Source: Athripsodes cinereus (lineage: Eukaryota; Arthropoda; Insecta; Trichoptera; Leptoceridae). From it: a DNA stretch of 64,000 bases. The notes under the pieces were generated by a model. The model worked only from the letters and a program-made list of their open reading frames with translations. It did no database searches and was not told where the DNA came from. Location of the stretch: contig OX388325.1 in assembly GCA_947579605.1 (NCBI GenBank), positions 7,745,572 through 7,809,571 on the forward strand, written 5' to 3'. Position numbers and translations under genes: made by a program. Of this stretch, positions 30,350 through 40,252 are shown in pieces. Every line of letters begins with the position of its first letter. Position 1 is the stretch's first letter.

Positions 30350-30712
30350 GACTGTTATTGGTTTTGTTTTTTACTGTAATGTATACATTTTTAATGTTTG
30401 AAGGCTGTATAATATTCTTAATTTGTCATCTATACTAATAGGTATTATAAAGAGGAAAGATTTGATTGTTTGCATTGAATAGGCTCCGAAACTACTGAAC
30501 CGATTTGAAAAATTCTTTCACTATTGGGATGCTACACTATCCCCAGGTGACATAGGCTATATTATATTTTCAAAAAAAAAACAGGAATCCTTACTAAAAC
30601 CAAATTATTTCATTAAATACCTATCTACCCGTGCGAAGCCGGTGCGGACCGCTAGTGTATTATAAAAAGGCAAATGCCGTTTATTGTTCAAATAAATAAA
30701 TAAATAAAAGTG
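30350..30712 (+). repeat. LINE 3' end interrupted by a Helitron
   Basis: TGTAATGTATACATTTTTAA, AATGTTTGAAGGCTGTAT, then after the insert AAAAGGCAAATGCCGTTTAT and AAATAAATAAATAAA. The copy at 46255-46390 is uninterrupted. Confidence 0.7.
30429..30655 (+). mobile_element. Non-autonomous Helitron-like element 2
   Basis: A|TCTATACTAATAGGTATTAT at the start and GGTGCGGACCGCTAG|T at the end. GGCTCCGAAACTACTGAACC and GCGAAGCCGG are the widespread lepidopteran Helitron words. The related LINE end at 46320-46345 lacks it and shows insertion between A and T. A mutated copy lies at 47681-47889. Confidence 0.88.
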
Positions 30713-30749
30713 TGAGAAATATATGTAGAAATATTTTATTTTGTTTTAA

Positions 30750-30828
30750 AAAGATAAATCTGGGTTTTTGTTATAAACCCAAATACAACCTTATACACCT
30801 TTCACAGTAAGCTACTAAAAGCTAAAAA
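30750..30828 (-). mobile_element. SINE2, 3' fragment
   Basis: The AAGATAAATCTGGGTTTTTG tail end followed by ACCTTTCACAGTAAGCTACT. The tRNA-like head is absent. Confidence 0.75.
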
Positions 30829-32298
30829 AACTAACTAAAATGTGTATCTATTCTGGGTGTTGCCTGTAGTGTGGTGACTATTGGATACTATGCTAGACCT
30901 ACAAGTATTGCCAGTTGTATACAAATATAAGAAGTGAAAGTAAAATTGTTAATAATGTATATACATAACAATGTTCTAGTGTTATATATAGAATACTGTA
31001 TAAATTTATTATTATATCAATGTAGTAGTAATAGTAATGCTAGTATGTATAGCTGCGTAACTATGTGTGTGTATGTGTGTGTGGACTGGATTTAAAACTA
31101 TGAACAGAGCTAAACTACATCATGTCGAATTATGCCTTATCACTTAAATTCAATTGCGATGAGGTTTACCACCCGTCCTGATTGTTTTAATTTTTAGCAC
31201 GGAGAAGACAGCTTGCATGTTAGTTAGCATTTCTACCATATCCTATAGATTTTTTCTTTTATCTACTTGACCTCTCCTACTTTAATTACAATTTTAATTC
31301 TTGACATATTAAATACTTAACATTTCATTGACATTCTATACTGACACTCCAATATTTTGTGATTTGACTTAAATTATTATTGTTATGAATTGATTCCCTT
31401 TTGTGTTTTGTTCTTTGCCATTTTTGTTTTCCAACTGTGTTGTAAATGAGAAATTTGATTTGTACGATTGTGTATTTTTAAACATGTAAAAGGCTCACGC
31501 CGTGGATATGTAAATAAATAGTTGCACTCAGTTTGTCCGCTGACTGACACGTGTGGGATATGCCGTGATGGTATAGACAGATTACTCTAATAATTGTCCA
31601 TAATTATTATTTTTAATTGTACACAAGTAATTACATTTTGAATAACTTTCTGTCAACTTATTCTTGTGTTGCAGTAGTAGCTTGAGTAAGTGTAATAGTA
31701 AGTGTAATGGCCAATTCTGAATCATAAAATAGTTTAGTTGCACTAACTAAGTGTAAGGAGATAGTTGAGTCATGATAATTAGTTCTAATTCGTATTCACA
31801 GTTTTCCGTACTAATTTAGTTCATTAGTTCATTTTGACACCTCAGTACAACTATAAATTTCGAGAATCTATGGATTTCGTATTCAGAATGAAATTTTAGT
31901 TGACAGCTGACGACTAAAATAAGTGTTGGATTTGGCAAAAATTTATTCGCAACTTTTAATGGGCGAATATATTATTAGTTGCTGTCATTTTACCGCACAA
32001 TATTGCTATATTTTGGAAGTGTTATGTTGTTCTTTTCAATTAAAAGTAAAAGTTTATATTTTTAGGGCCCTCGCAACTATTAGCATGTATAAATTGTAAA
32101 ATTACACCACCACCGACGCAAATACGAACGCCAAAATATATCGGCAAATCTGACATTTCACAATTTTCACGCGCGACAACTATTAAATTGTTGCCAGAAG
32201 AGTATATCGGAACGTGAAAAACATTTTGTATTGCGGCATCACTGAATAATATCAGTTTGTCCCATAGATTTTACCGTTTGCACTTGGTGGTTCTCGAG

Positions 32299-32300
<2 letters not shown>
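30829..32300. other. No gene; SINE3 and LINE-tail remnants
   Basis: A SINE3 fragment at about 31160-31235 (CACCCGTCCTGATTG, GACAGCTTGCATG). A LINE tail at 31488-31520 (AAAAGGCTCACGCCGTGG). A SINE3 3' end at 31540-31575 (GTGTGGGATATGCCGTGATG). The region around 31700-32000 (AATTCTGAATCATAAAATAG ... CGTATTCAGAAT) may be another MITE but its ends are unclear. Confidence 0.45.

Positions 32301-32302
<2 letters not shown>

Positions 32303-32370
<68 letters not shown>
32303..32370. repeat. (TA)n microsatellite
   Basis: An uninterrupted alternating TA run of about 66 bp. The apparent Ile-Tyr open frame across it is an artefact. Confidence 0.98.
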
Positions 32371-32372
<2 letters not shown>

Positions 32373-33165
32373 AAATCTGGAGCACGGTTATTAAATGAAC
32401 TCCGCGGAGGTTTATGATCCTCATAAATAATATTTAATCTAGGAATTGCCTACTTTTGATATTACGTTTCGGTGGTCAACTTCAAATGGTGAAAAATACT
32501 CTTCAAGTTATATTATCTTTGTATGTATCAAACTAAAACTGAAGTTTTCTATTTTATTTTTGATGGTCTAGTCTAGAGTTTGTGTGTTCACATTGTGATA
32601 AGAGAACTTTGTACGTTTGTTCTCTTGAAAATGTCAAGCTAACTTGACCAAAGTACTCGAGTAATAAATCAATAGTGAAAAGTAAACAGTGTTTTATTTG
32701 TTAATATCAAATATATTTCATTTTTATTTATTTTTAATGAATCATACAGTTTAACAATAAATATAACAATTAATTACAACAATGAGCAAACCCATCAAGA
32801 TCCCTTTCTTACCAACTAATAAACATACATTTGACGTACTTTGTTTAAGAAAGAAAAAAAAATTAAAACTTCCATAAACTGTAAAAACCTACCTACATTT
32901 TGATTTATGAAGTTTTTTTCTTATTGTTATTATTTTTAAATGTATTTAGTGTTAACGTGACGTGGTTAGATGGAAGAAATCACTATATAGTGATAATCTC
33001 GCCACTGCATATCATCACATTTTTTCTTATGTAAACTGATTTGTTGATTTTTTTATGTGTATGATGATGTGCAAGAAGAATGAAATAAAATGAAAATGTA
33101 AAAACATAGGAAGGTTTTTGACGCTTTACTCATAAACTGAACCAACCATTCATCACAGTTCCTGT
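32371..33165. other. No gene; LINE 3' end at 32965-33095
   Basis: GTGATAATCTCGCCACTGCA, CATCACATTTTTTCTTATG and TGATTTGTTGATTT recur at 36100-36210, both followed by A-rich tails with AATAAAAT-type signals. This is a shared non-LTR 3' end. The rest is AT-rich. Confidence 0.5.
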
Positions 33166-33169
33166 TCAG

Positions 33170-33470
33170 GATGCTCGTTGCTGGAGTAATCTTCCATCAG
33201 ACCTTCGTTAATGTTATCACTCACAATATATATCGGGGTATCATCTGAAAACAATGGGATGTTGCACGTTTTTAAACGCTTAACAATAAATTATTATCAT
33301 TAGTATACAGAATGAGGAGTAAGGGTCCTAGGGATCCTTGAGGGACACCGAGTGGTACTTCTGGTTCTTTGAACTCCATCGTCCCAACTTTTGTTTTTTG
33401 TTTTCTTGAATCTGGGTAGTTAGTGAACCATTTAGATTCGGTTCCCTTGCGAATGCATTCAACAATCAAT
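33170..33470 (-). pseudogene. Reverse transcriptase core fragment, motifs B and C
   Basis: The minus frame contains EPEVPLGVPQGSLGPLLLIL, matching RT motif B (GVPQGSxLGPLLF). After an indel it continues IPLFSDDTPIYIVSDNINEG, matching motif C, where the usual ADD is SDD. This is a Jockey/CR1/I-type LINE remnant with neither end present. It lies next to an unrelated inverted LINE tail at 33475-33545. Confidence 0.7.
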
Positions 33471-33474
33471 ATAT

Positions 33475-33550
33475 AGATGGCGAGTATATCGCAAAGGCGC
33501 GATCTCTTCCAACTAACCCTAAAAGTTGGTTGTAATCAATATGAATATAT
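33475..33550 (-). repeat. LINE tail (GTTAGTTGGAAGAGATCGCG family)
   Basis: GCGAGTATATCGCAAAGGCG followed by CGATCTCTTCCAACTAACC is an inverted copy of the unit at 63452-63520. The same unit recurs at 56960-57010. Confidence 0.65.
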
Positions 33551-33830
33551 TTGTACCTAAAATTATTTGTAATCGACATACAGTAAAGAATAAATAAATA
33601 AACAAATTATGTCAGACCCAGAAGATTGGAATGGATTGATTAATGTAGGTATTGTCAGATTTATTTTTTTCGTTTTAAGTTTGGGATGTATAAAAACCGT
33701 GGTTGTAATTTTTGTTACCGAATCAAAACATAATTTTGTAAATGACCGACACAAAAGCTCTATGTAACTGAAAAAAAACTTTGATTTAATACTCATTTTT
33801 TATTTGTTTATAAAGCATTTAATTTTTAGT
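33551..33830. other. No gene seen
   Basis: AT-rich. AATAAATAAATAAACAAATT tail sequence near 33589. Confidence 0.4.
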
Positions 33831-33831
33831 T

Positions 33832-34060
33832 TGCCCCGTTGAGTTTTCAGCAAAGAGTAGATCTCCCACTCTTTCCTGTAAGTTTTCCAGTGTCCTACTG
33901 TAAAATACAGGTATTTATAAAAATCACCTTTGAGGTGAGGTATGCCAACAATCCTGAAAGTCTCAACTTTTTAGGCGTAAAGAAGACGACCAACATGTTT
34001 ATTACATGCAATTAGTCTACTGACTGGGGTATGCTGTGATCACAGATGTGTTATGGAAGA
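33832..34060 (+). mobile_element. SINE3 copy
   Basis: 5' words GATCTCCCACTCTTTCCTGT and TTTTCCAGTGTCC, then AACATGTTTATTACATGCAA and a degraded ACTGGGGTATGCTGTGATC 3' end. It is diverged but near full-length. Confidence 0.6.
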
Positions 34061-34105
34061 CAGATTTATTTCATTCATCTGTGCCGCCGTCCGATAGTTA
34101 TCTTA

Positions 34106-34616
34106 TGTGGTGTTCACACGAGACGCCATAAAGGCTTGCCGATTTCGCTTGCATAAAAAACAAAATCCGTCGGTCGTCCATTGGTCGTGAAACGTTTCCA
34201 CACAGTCCACCGACAGATTCAATCTGTCAGATGCGCTTTGATTTTGACGTTATTTTGAAAATGGCGGGCGGTTAGGTAGAGATCGCGGAGTGTTTATCAT
34301 AAAATGTTATAGTAGAGGTTATAAAGCGCCTTTTAATTAAGGAAACAAACGCCACAATCCAACAACAAAGATAACAGCTGTCATGAAACGGGAACCGTTT
34401 ATAAAGTTTTTACCATAGATACAGATGCAGCGCATATCTATCTACGCATGCACGCGTCCTCCCACCAAAGAAAAAAGTCGAAAGGTGGTCTACTTGAGAC
34501 GATATCGTTTTTACTGGTCTATATTGTTTCAGATTAATTGTCAATTTGTTCACATGGTTCAAATGGCTGACGATATTTTGGTTTCCTGGCAATATTCGCC
34601 TCGAGTAAACCCCTCA
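34106..34616 (+). mobile_element. TTA-type MITE, copy 3
   Basis: TGTGGTGTTCACACGAG and CTCGAGTAAACCCCTCA ends, with TTA at 34103-34105 and 34617-34619. The interior aligns with copy 2 (GAAACAAACGCCACAATCCA, AGACGATATCGTTTTTACTG). Confidence 0.85.
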
Positions 34617-34626
34617 TTATTAACCA

Positions 34627-34945
34627 GTTAACGAAACGGCTAGACGGTTATTAAAATGCCGGCATTTAATTGAATGCCTAGCCGTTTCGTTGAATCACTA
34701 TGAAGCACCAAACGTTCAACATTATATGCCTGATCGAAGCAAGCCCTATTGTTGAAATTTAGTTTATCTATGAGAAATATTCTTGGACTCCTGAAATATC
34801 CAGGAAAAGAGGTTAGGTATTTGAACATTATCAATTTGGCAATATCCGATTGGTCATTCAATTAAATGCCAGCGTTTAACTGACCGCCTAGTCATTCATT
34901 TAACTAGTTAATTTAACTAGTTAATTTAACTAGTTGATTTAACTA
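34627..34945. repeat. Hairpin and 14-bp tandem array
   Basis: TTAACGAAACGGCTAGACGG (34627) and CCTAGCCGTTTCGTTGAATC (34676) form an inverted pair. At 34895-34945 the word TTAACTAGTTAATT repeats about four times. GAATGCCTAG-type words connect the two parts, so they may be one decayed element. Confidence 0.6.
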
Positions 34946-35560
34946 TCTGGCAGCGGCATATGCATTTACCTGATGCCTAGGTAAATATAATACAATGCAG
35001 AATGCATGAAAACATGTGCGAGTGAATTAAAATAATGTTGCATTATTCTAATTGGAGTTTAATAGAATTATATATTTTGTTAGCGTTTTTGGAACATAAA
35101 TTTATATAACATTAGTATTATATTTTTGGTCTAGCGTTAATGTTATCGTTATTTACAAAGCCAAGTAAATATTTTATGATCCTGAGCGCTTATAATAATT
35201 AAGATTTCCTCAAAATGTCTGTGCTCTAGGGGAAAATTTATCAACAAAGTTGTAACGACACATTAATAATATGTTTATAAAGCCTTAAGTTAGTTCAACG
35301 CAGTGAGATTGTATGCGTGTGTTAGGGTATGAGTGGGTATGTGTGTGTATGTGTACGACCACCCTTCAGAAACACACCCCAAGTAAGATGGAGTGGTCCA
35401 GATAAGGGATGAAGTGTCAAATACAGAAAATATGGGGGTTAGAATTAAATTGATGGACATTTTGGGGGCGCCTTACCGCAAAGAGATGGGTATATTTTTT
35501 TTATATTTAGTTATTTTCCGAAACGTTATCATATATGATGAAGTTGTCTAAATTATGTTG
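34946..35560. other. No gene seen
   Basis: AT-rich with a GTGTGTATGTGTACG simple region near 35340. Confidence 0.45.
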
Positions 35561-35720
35561 GCTAGTGTGGTATGGAGGTGACGCTCTTGCATATGAATCA
35601 CGATGTTCCGGGCTCGATTTCCGGCATGGACAAAATGAAAAATTACTTTTTTCAAATTATCCTGAGTCTGAGTGTTACCTACTAGTATTTATGTTAGATC
35701 TACTAGCATATGCTTAGCAG
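35561..35720 (+). mobile_element. tRNA-derived SINE1, diverged copy
   Basis: The mutated head keeps a B-box-like GGGCTCGATTTCC. The body TTTTTTCAAATTATCCTGAG matches SINE1 at 3571-3745. Confidence 0.7.
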
Positions 35721-36221
35721 GACACAAGTAGGCACCCAATGGGCCGCGGGTTGGCCACCATTATACTAGACATTAATCGTCAACTTTTCTTTCACCAAAT
35801 ATTGTTTTCTCCGTTATTGCTAATAATGGGTTCGCTCTGACACCGGCCAAAATCTCCCGGAAGCATTAATGATGAAATGAATCCCGGCAAGGTGTCACAT
35901 CACTAAATAATAAATGGGATAAATTGAATGTGAATCACGTTAAATACGTTGTGGTTGTTTCAAAATAATAATAATGATTTAATATTCATTATAAACTAAC
36001 TCACCAAGGCGTCCCGGAATACATTAGGTACCTACTCTCTTCCGCTCAATTAACAGAGCACACCGTAAAAATTAAAAATACCTGTTTTCATCAAGATCAC
36101 TATAGAGTGATAATCTCGCCACTGCATATATCATCACATTTTTTTCTTATGTAAATTGATTTGTTGATTTTGTTATATGAATGATGAAGTGCAAGAACAA
36201 TAAAATAAATAAATCAATAAG
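35721..36221. other. No gene; LINE 3' end at 36095-36215
   Basis: GATCACTATAGAGTGATAAT and the following 110 bp match 32965-33095. The rest has no recognisable feature. Confidence 0.5.
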
Positions 36222-36392
36222 TTCGAGTAGCCTGGAGGTAGAGTCTCGGCCTCGTGAACATGGGGTCCGTGGTTCGATACCAGGTGCCGGCAAACTCCCC
36301 TTTCACGACACAAACTTTTAGTAGCTTACTGTGAAAGGTGTATAAGGTTGTATTTGGGTTTATAACAAACAAAACCCAGATATATATATTTT
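36222..36392 (+). mobile_element. tRNA-derived SINE2, full-length
   Basis: AGTAGCCTGGAGGTAGAGTC (A box), GTGGTTCGATACC (B box), GGTGCCGGCAAACTCCCC, and the 3' AACAAAACCCAGATATATAT end with T-rich flank. It is one of the better plus-strand copies. Confidence 0.9.
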
Positions 36393-36399
36393 TTTTAAT

Positions 36400-36732
36400 A
36401 TCCTTGACCGATATGATAACAAACATTGATGTTTTACGTAGAGCCAATGCAAATAAAGAACTGTTCACCACTGTTAACAAGCTCCGTAAAATATCATATT
36501 TTGGACATATAATGAGAGGTAACAAATACACCATACTCCAGCTCGTCAAGAAGGGGATGATCGAGGGCCGCAGAAGGGTCAGCAGAAGACAGCTCTCCTG
36601 GCTTCAAAGCATTCCAGAGTAGACCGGTGTCAGAACCGTGGGGGAGCTGTTTCGCGCCGCCCAGGACAGGGAGGCTTTCTTTCAAATGGTCGTCAACGTC
36701 GGGGGAATCCGGCAAGACACGTTAAGAAGAAG
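36400..36732 (+). pseudogene. LINE C-terminal fragment, lineage L2
   Basis: VNKLRKISYFGHIMRGNKYT, then EGRRRVSRRQLSWLQSIPE and, after a stop and a shift, TVGELFRAAQDREAFFQMV. It ends in an AGAAGAAGAATAAATAC tail. Sister of 14985-15275. Confidence 0.8.
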
Positions 36733-37520
36733 AATAAATACAGGAAAACTCAACAACAGTTTGTTTGTTCTTACAAATTAATATGGAGTTTAGAAAATAA
36801 ACGTATTCTCAATCAATAAATTTTACAACTTGTTGTTTTTTTAATAAAAAGAGGCGTCTAGCGTTTTCGGAATCTATATTTGGCTAACATAAACAGTTAA
36901 TAGGTTTCTATATATTAAGCTTATTGGGATACAGGTAGGTACCTACTTTATACTTAATTAATTTATTACATAATATTGTAATTAACGACGGTAAAGCAGT
37001 GAGGGGTACTGTACCTGATTTATACCGGGAGAATAACAATTAGATCAATACATAATATTGAAATCAAAGTCTTGTATGTAAATATACCTCCATCAAAGTA
37101 ATAAAACATCAAATAATAATATAGGTACATAGACAATATAGAACATTTACTTTGAAATGTGCCCTTTTGTGGAAAAACACAAGGGCACATTTATGGAAAA
37201 CAGTAAGGGTGTAATCGCATCTCGAACGCTCCTAGAAGATTCATTATTAATAAAGGGAACTAATTATTCGTTCGGCTATTAATCCATTCGTTCGGCAAGA
37301 AAAAATCAGCATTTAAGTCATTTGCACAGCAAACAATGTTTTCATCGGCAATAAATAAAAAATAAGCGCAACACTTGTTTTACAAACAAACTTGGTTATA
37401 TCGGCAAATTAACAAATTTTAACAGCTTAATAAATACTCGCACAACAAAATAATTAATTGACCAGCAGAATTGTTATTTGAGCAGCAGAATTATTATTTG
37501 ACCGACAGAATTTTTTTTTT
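36733..37520. other. No gene seen
   Basis: AT-rich. A degraded GTGCCCTTTTGTGGAAAAAC unit near 37157 resembles the CR1-like 3' end. Around 37450-37510 GACCAGCAGAATT / GAGCAGCAGAATT / GACCGACAGAATT repeat. Confidence 0.4.
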
Positions 37521-37524
37521 TTTT

Positions 37525-37697
37525 TAAAAGATATATCTGGGTTTTGTTTTAAACCCAAATACAACTTTATACACCTTCCACAGTAAGCTAAAAGCTTGTG
37601 TCGTGAAAGGGGAGTTTGCCGGCACCTGGGATCGAACCGCGGACCCCTTCTTCAAGAGGCCGAGACTCTACCTCCAGGCTACCGACGAACTCAAATA
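37525..37697 (-). mobile_element. tRNA-derived SINE2, full-length
   Basis: The inverted tail AAAAGATATATCTGGGTTTT, body, B box GGGATCGAACCGCGG and A box CTCTACCTCCAGGCTACCGA are all present. Confidence 0.9.
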
Positions 37698-38344
37698 TTA
37701 GATAAACAATATTTTTGACACACCGATTTACCTTCGGATCCACATGAAGTTTTTGTGATTTCTTACCAAATTAACAACAAAAGAGAAGTTTTTTTTCAAA
37801 CTCGATAAATACACATTTTTATAGTGCAATATTTTTCTTCACCACGAGATGTGTTAATGCACGAGATAAACCATTTCTCGAGCAAAATCGATTCAGACTT
37901 ATTCAAAACAAAGTTTAAAAAAGCCACATCAACAAGTTTTCAAAACTCGATATTGCTCTGTAAAATTATTTTCCCCTATAAGTTTACAAATTTAGCGTAC
38001 GTCGAGTTTTGTAAATAAACGCTCCTCTAAAACAATTTATCTTTTTTAACACAATCCATTTTTTTAAGGTTAAGACATAATGTCTGACAATAGTGTCAAT
38101 TTATACAGTAGTCTATTCTATTCTATTCTTCTCAAAGCCATCTACGAAATCCAGTACTCTCTTCTATACTGTTTTTTTTTTCTTTTCTATAGAAAGCTCT
38201 ATCCATTTCATTCCTAGCTCAATCTAATAATTGTATGTGTTCGTATGTGTATGCAATGTACCTACTTTACCAAACTAGTCAGAGGAAAAATAATAAACTC
38301 CATACGAAGTATCTTCTTTTGGACAGGTTTGAGGATAAAAATAT
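37698..38344. other. No gene seen
   Basis: AT-rich, with short frames only. Confidence 0.4.
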
Positions 38345-38412
38345 TATCCATACCATCTACCTATCTACACCCTCACTCTGCATCCCAAGTGGAGTAGGCA
38401 GAGAGAACGAAA
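38345..38412 (-). repeat. LINE-A 3' end with TAGATAGG-type tail
   Basis: The minus strand reads GGCGTTTCGTTCTCTCTGCC, TACTCCACTTGGGATGC and GTGAGGGTGTAGATAGGTAG. This is the last codons and tail of LINE-A. Confidence 0.75.
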
Positions 38413-38429
38413 CGCCATATTAGATTTGT

Positions 38430-38627
38430 AGGGTTACCCTTAATTAAATCTAAATACGATCTAAATCTTAATCATACGATGCGTGAAGTGACTTTTGGAT
38501 AAAAATACGTAGGTACATAACAATCTCGCTGTAGCGGTAGCGCGGTATTTTTGACCATAGTCCCTTCGCGCGTCGTATGATTAAGATCAAGACTAGATTA
38601 AGATCATAATTTAGATTGTATCAAGAG
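38430..38627. mobile_element. CAGGGTTACTC foldback MITE, copy 3 (ends eroded)
   Basis: AGGGTTACCCTTAATTAAAT start, CATACGATGCGTGAAGTGAC and the CCCTTCGCGCGTCGTATGAT mirror, AGACTAGATTAAGATC. The terminal CAGGG is lost on the right. Confidence 0.8.
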
Positions 38628-38637
38628 TTTTTTTCTC

Positions 38638-38880
38638 AAAACAAGATATATCTGGGATTTGTTATAAACCCAAATACAACCTTATCCACCTTTCATAGTA
38701 AGCTAAAAGCTTGTGTCGTGAAAGAGAAATTGCCGGCACCTGGGATTGAACTACGGACCCCCTGGTCACGAGGCCGAGACTCCACCCTGCTGTCTTTACA
38801 TTCACGCAAAATCTCATTCAAGGCCGTCTTTGTGAAATTCATCCACGTGATCAAGCCACATTTAACAAGGTGGAGATAAA
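38638..38880 (-). mobile_element. SINE2 copy followed by a LINE-A scrap
   Basis: 38640-38785 is SINE2 (tail, body, B box region with GGGATTGAACTAC). It ends in the A-box region. 38790-38880 read in reverse gives TGGCTTGATCACGTGGATGA and AAGACGGCC, matching the WLDHVDQILKDGR coding segment of LINE-A. Confidence 0.75.
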
Positions 38881-39056
38881 GCATTATGTTATTGTCTTGA
38901 TGCAAGTACTATGCCCAGAATTTGTATTTTCATAAAAACTTTACATATTTTATTAATCATAAAAACTAGACTACTATAAATTAAATGTATTTGTATGCAC
39001 AATTTAAAAGACGCCTGGCTTCAAGGGCGCCATATTATTGTGTGTCTATCGTCTTA

Positions 39057-39569
39057 TGTGGTGTTCTCACTTTGGCGAATATCGCCAGGCACCAAAATAT
39101 CGCCAGCCATTTGAACCGTGTGAACAAAATGACAGCTAGTCTGAAACGATAAAAACCAGTAGAAACGATATCGTCTCGAGTTGACCACCTTCCAACTTTT
39201 CGGCCGATTGAACGATTCGCGCATGCGCAGATGTGCGCGGCGTTCGTATCTATGGTAAAGACTTTATAACCTATAAATTTTACAATGTTTCTCGCTTCGT
39301 GACAGCTGTTATCTTTGTTGTTGGTTTATGGCGTTTGTTTCCTTAATAATTAAAAGGCGCCTTATAACCTCTACTATAACATTTTCGACTAAAAATAAAC
39401 ACTTCGCGATCTCTATCTCGACGCCATTTTGAAAACAGTGTCAAAATCAAAGCGCATCTGACAGATCGTTTCTATGTTGGTGGACTGTGTGAACAGGTGT
39501 GACGATCAATGGATGTCCGGCGAATTTTGTTTTTTCGCCTGACGATTTTCGCCAAATGTGAACACCCCA
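39057..39569 (-). mobile_element. TTA-type MITE, copy 4
   Basis: TGTGGTGTTCTCACTTTGGC and CCAAATGTGAACACCCCA ends, with TTA at 39054-39056 and 39570-39572. It is the inverse of copy 2 and highly similar to it (CGATATCGTCTCGAGTTGAC, GCGCATGCGCAGATGTGCGC). Confidence 0.88.
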
Positions 39570-40237
39570 TTAAGCTTCCAGCAAAAAGGTGTTCATATTT
39601 TCAAGTTTCTTCATCTTGTTATTAATAGATCAGACATTCCATGTTGCTAGGGTAACACAATAATTATGGGGTATTGGGTGTCTCAATGTGGGCGAGTGGA
39701 GGTGTTGTCTTCTTGGTAAATATAATTTGCAAAAATCCTTCACCAATATTTTACACTACAGTAGTTCTACACGTCTTCTCTCAGGAAATAAACGTCAAAT
39801 TGATAAATTAGCACTTGCAAATAGAAAAAGTACTTTCCCACAAAATTTAAGAAAATTATTTCAAAACTGGCAACACCATATTCAAACGCTTTTGACAGTT
39901 TTGTCCATGTTCCATCATGATATCAACATTATATTATTATTCGATTTCCATACAAATGTGAAAAGTTTAATATCTCTGTCAATATATAAGATAATTCAAA
40001 TGTTTTTAACATAAAGCCTTCCCAGTGGATGAGACCTCATACAGAATGTATAATTTTACCTCTATTCTACATTATTTTTGAGATAGATGCTCTATTAAAC
40101 GGCGCCGAATTAATTATCCGACATACATACATACTTAATTGGGGACATAATCAATTGGGGACATAAGTAAGTAATTACAAACGGACTAAATGGAATAAAA
40201 CGGAATAAAACTATGTTTGTTATAAGTTATTTTTAAG
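39570..40237. other. No gene supported
   Basis: A 108-codon frame at 39688-40014 has no recognisable domain. AATTGGGGACATAA is tandemly repeated near 40137-40166. Confidence 0.4.
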
Positions 40238-40252
40238 GTATAATTATAACTT

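Noticed and set aside
32239..32424. ORF rich in Ile-Tyr
   Set aside because: It is a translation of the (TA)n microsatellite.
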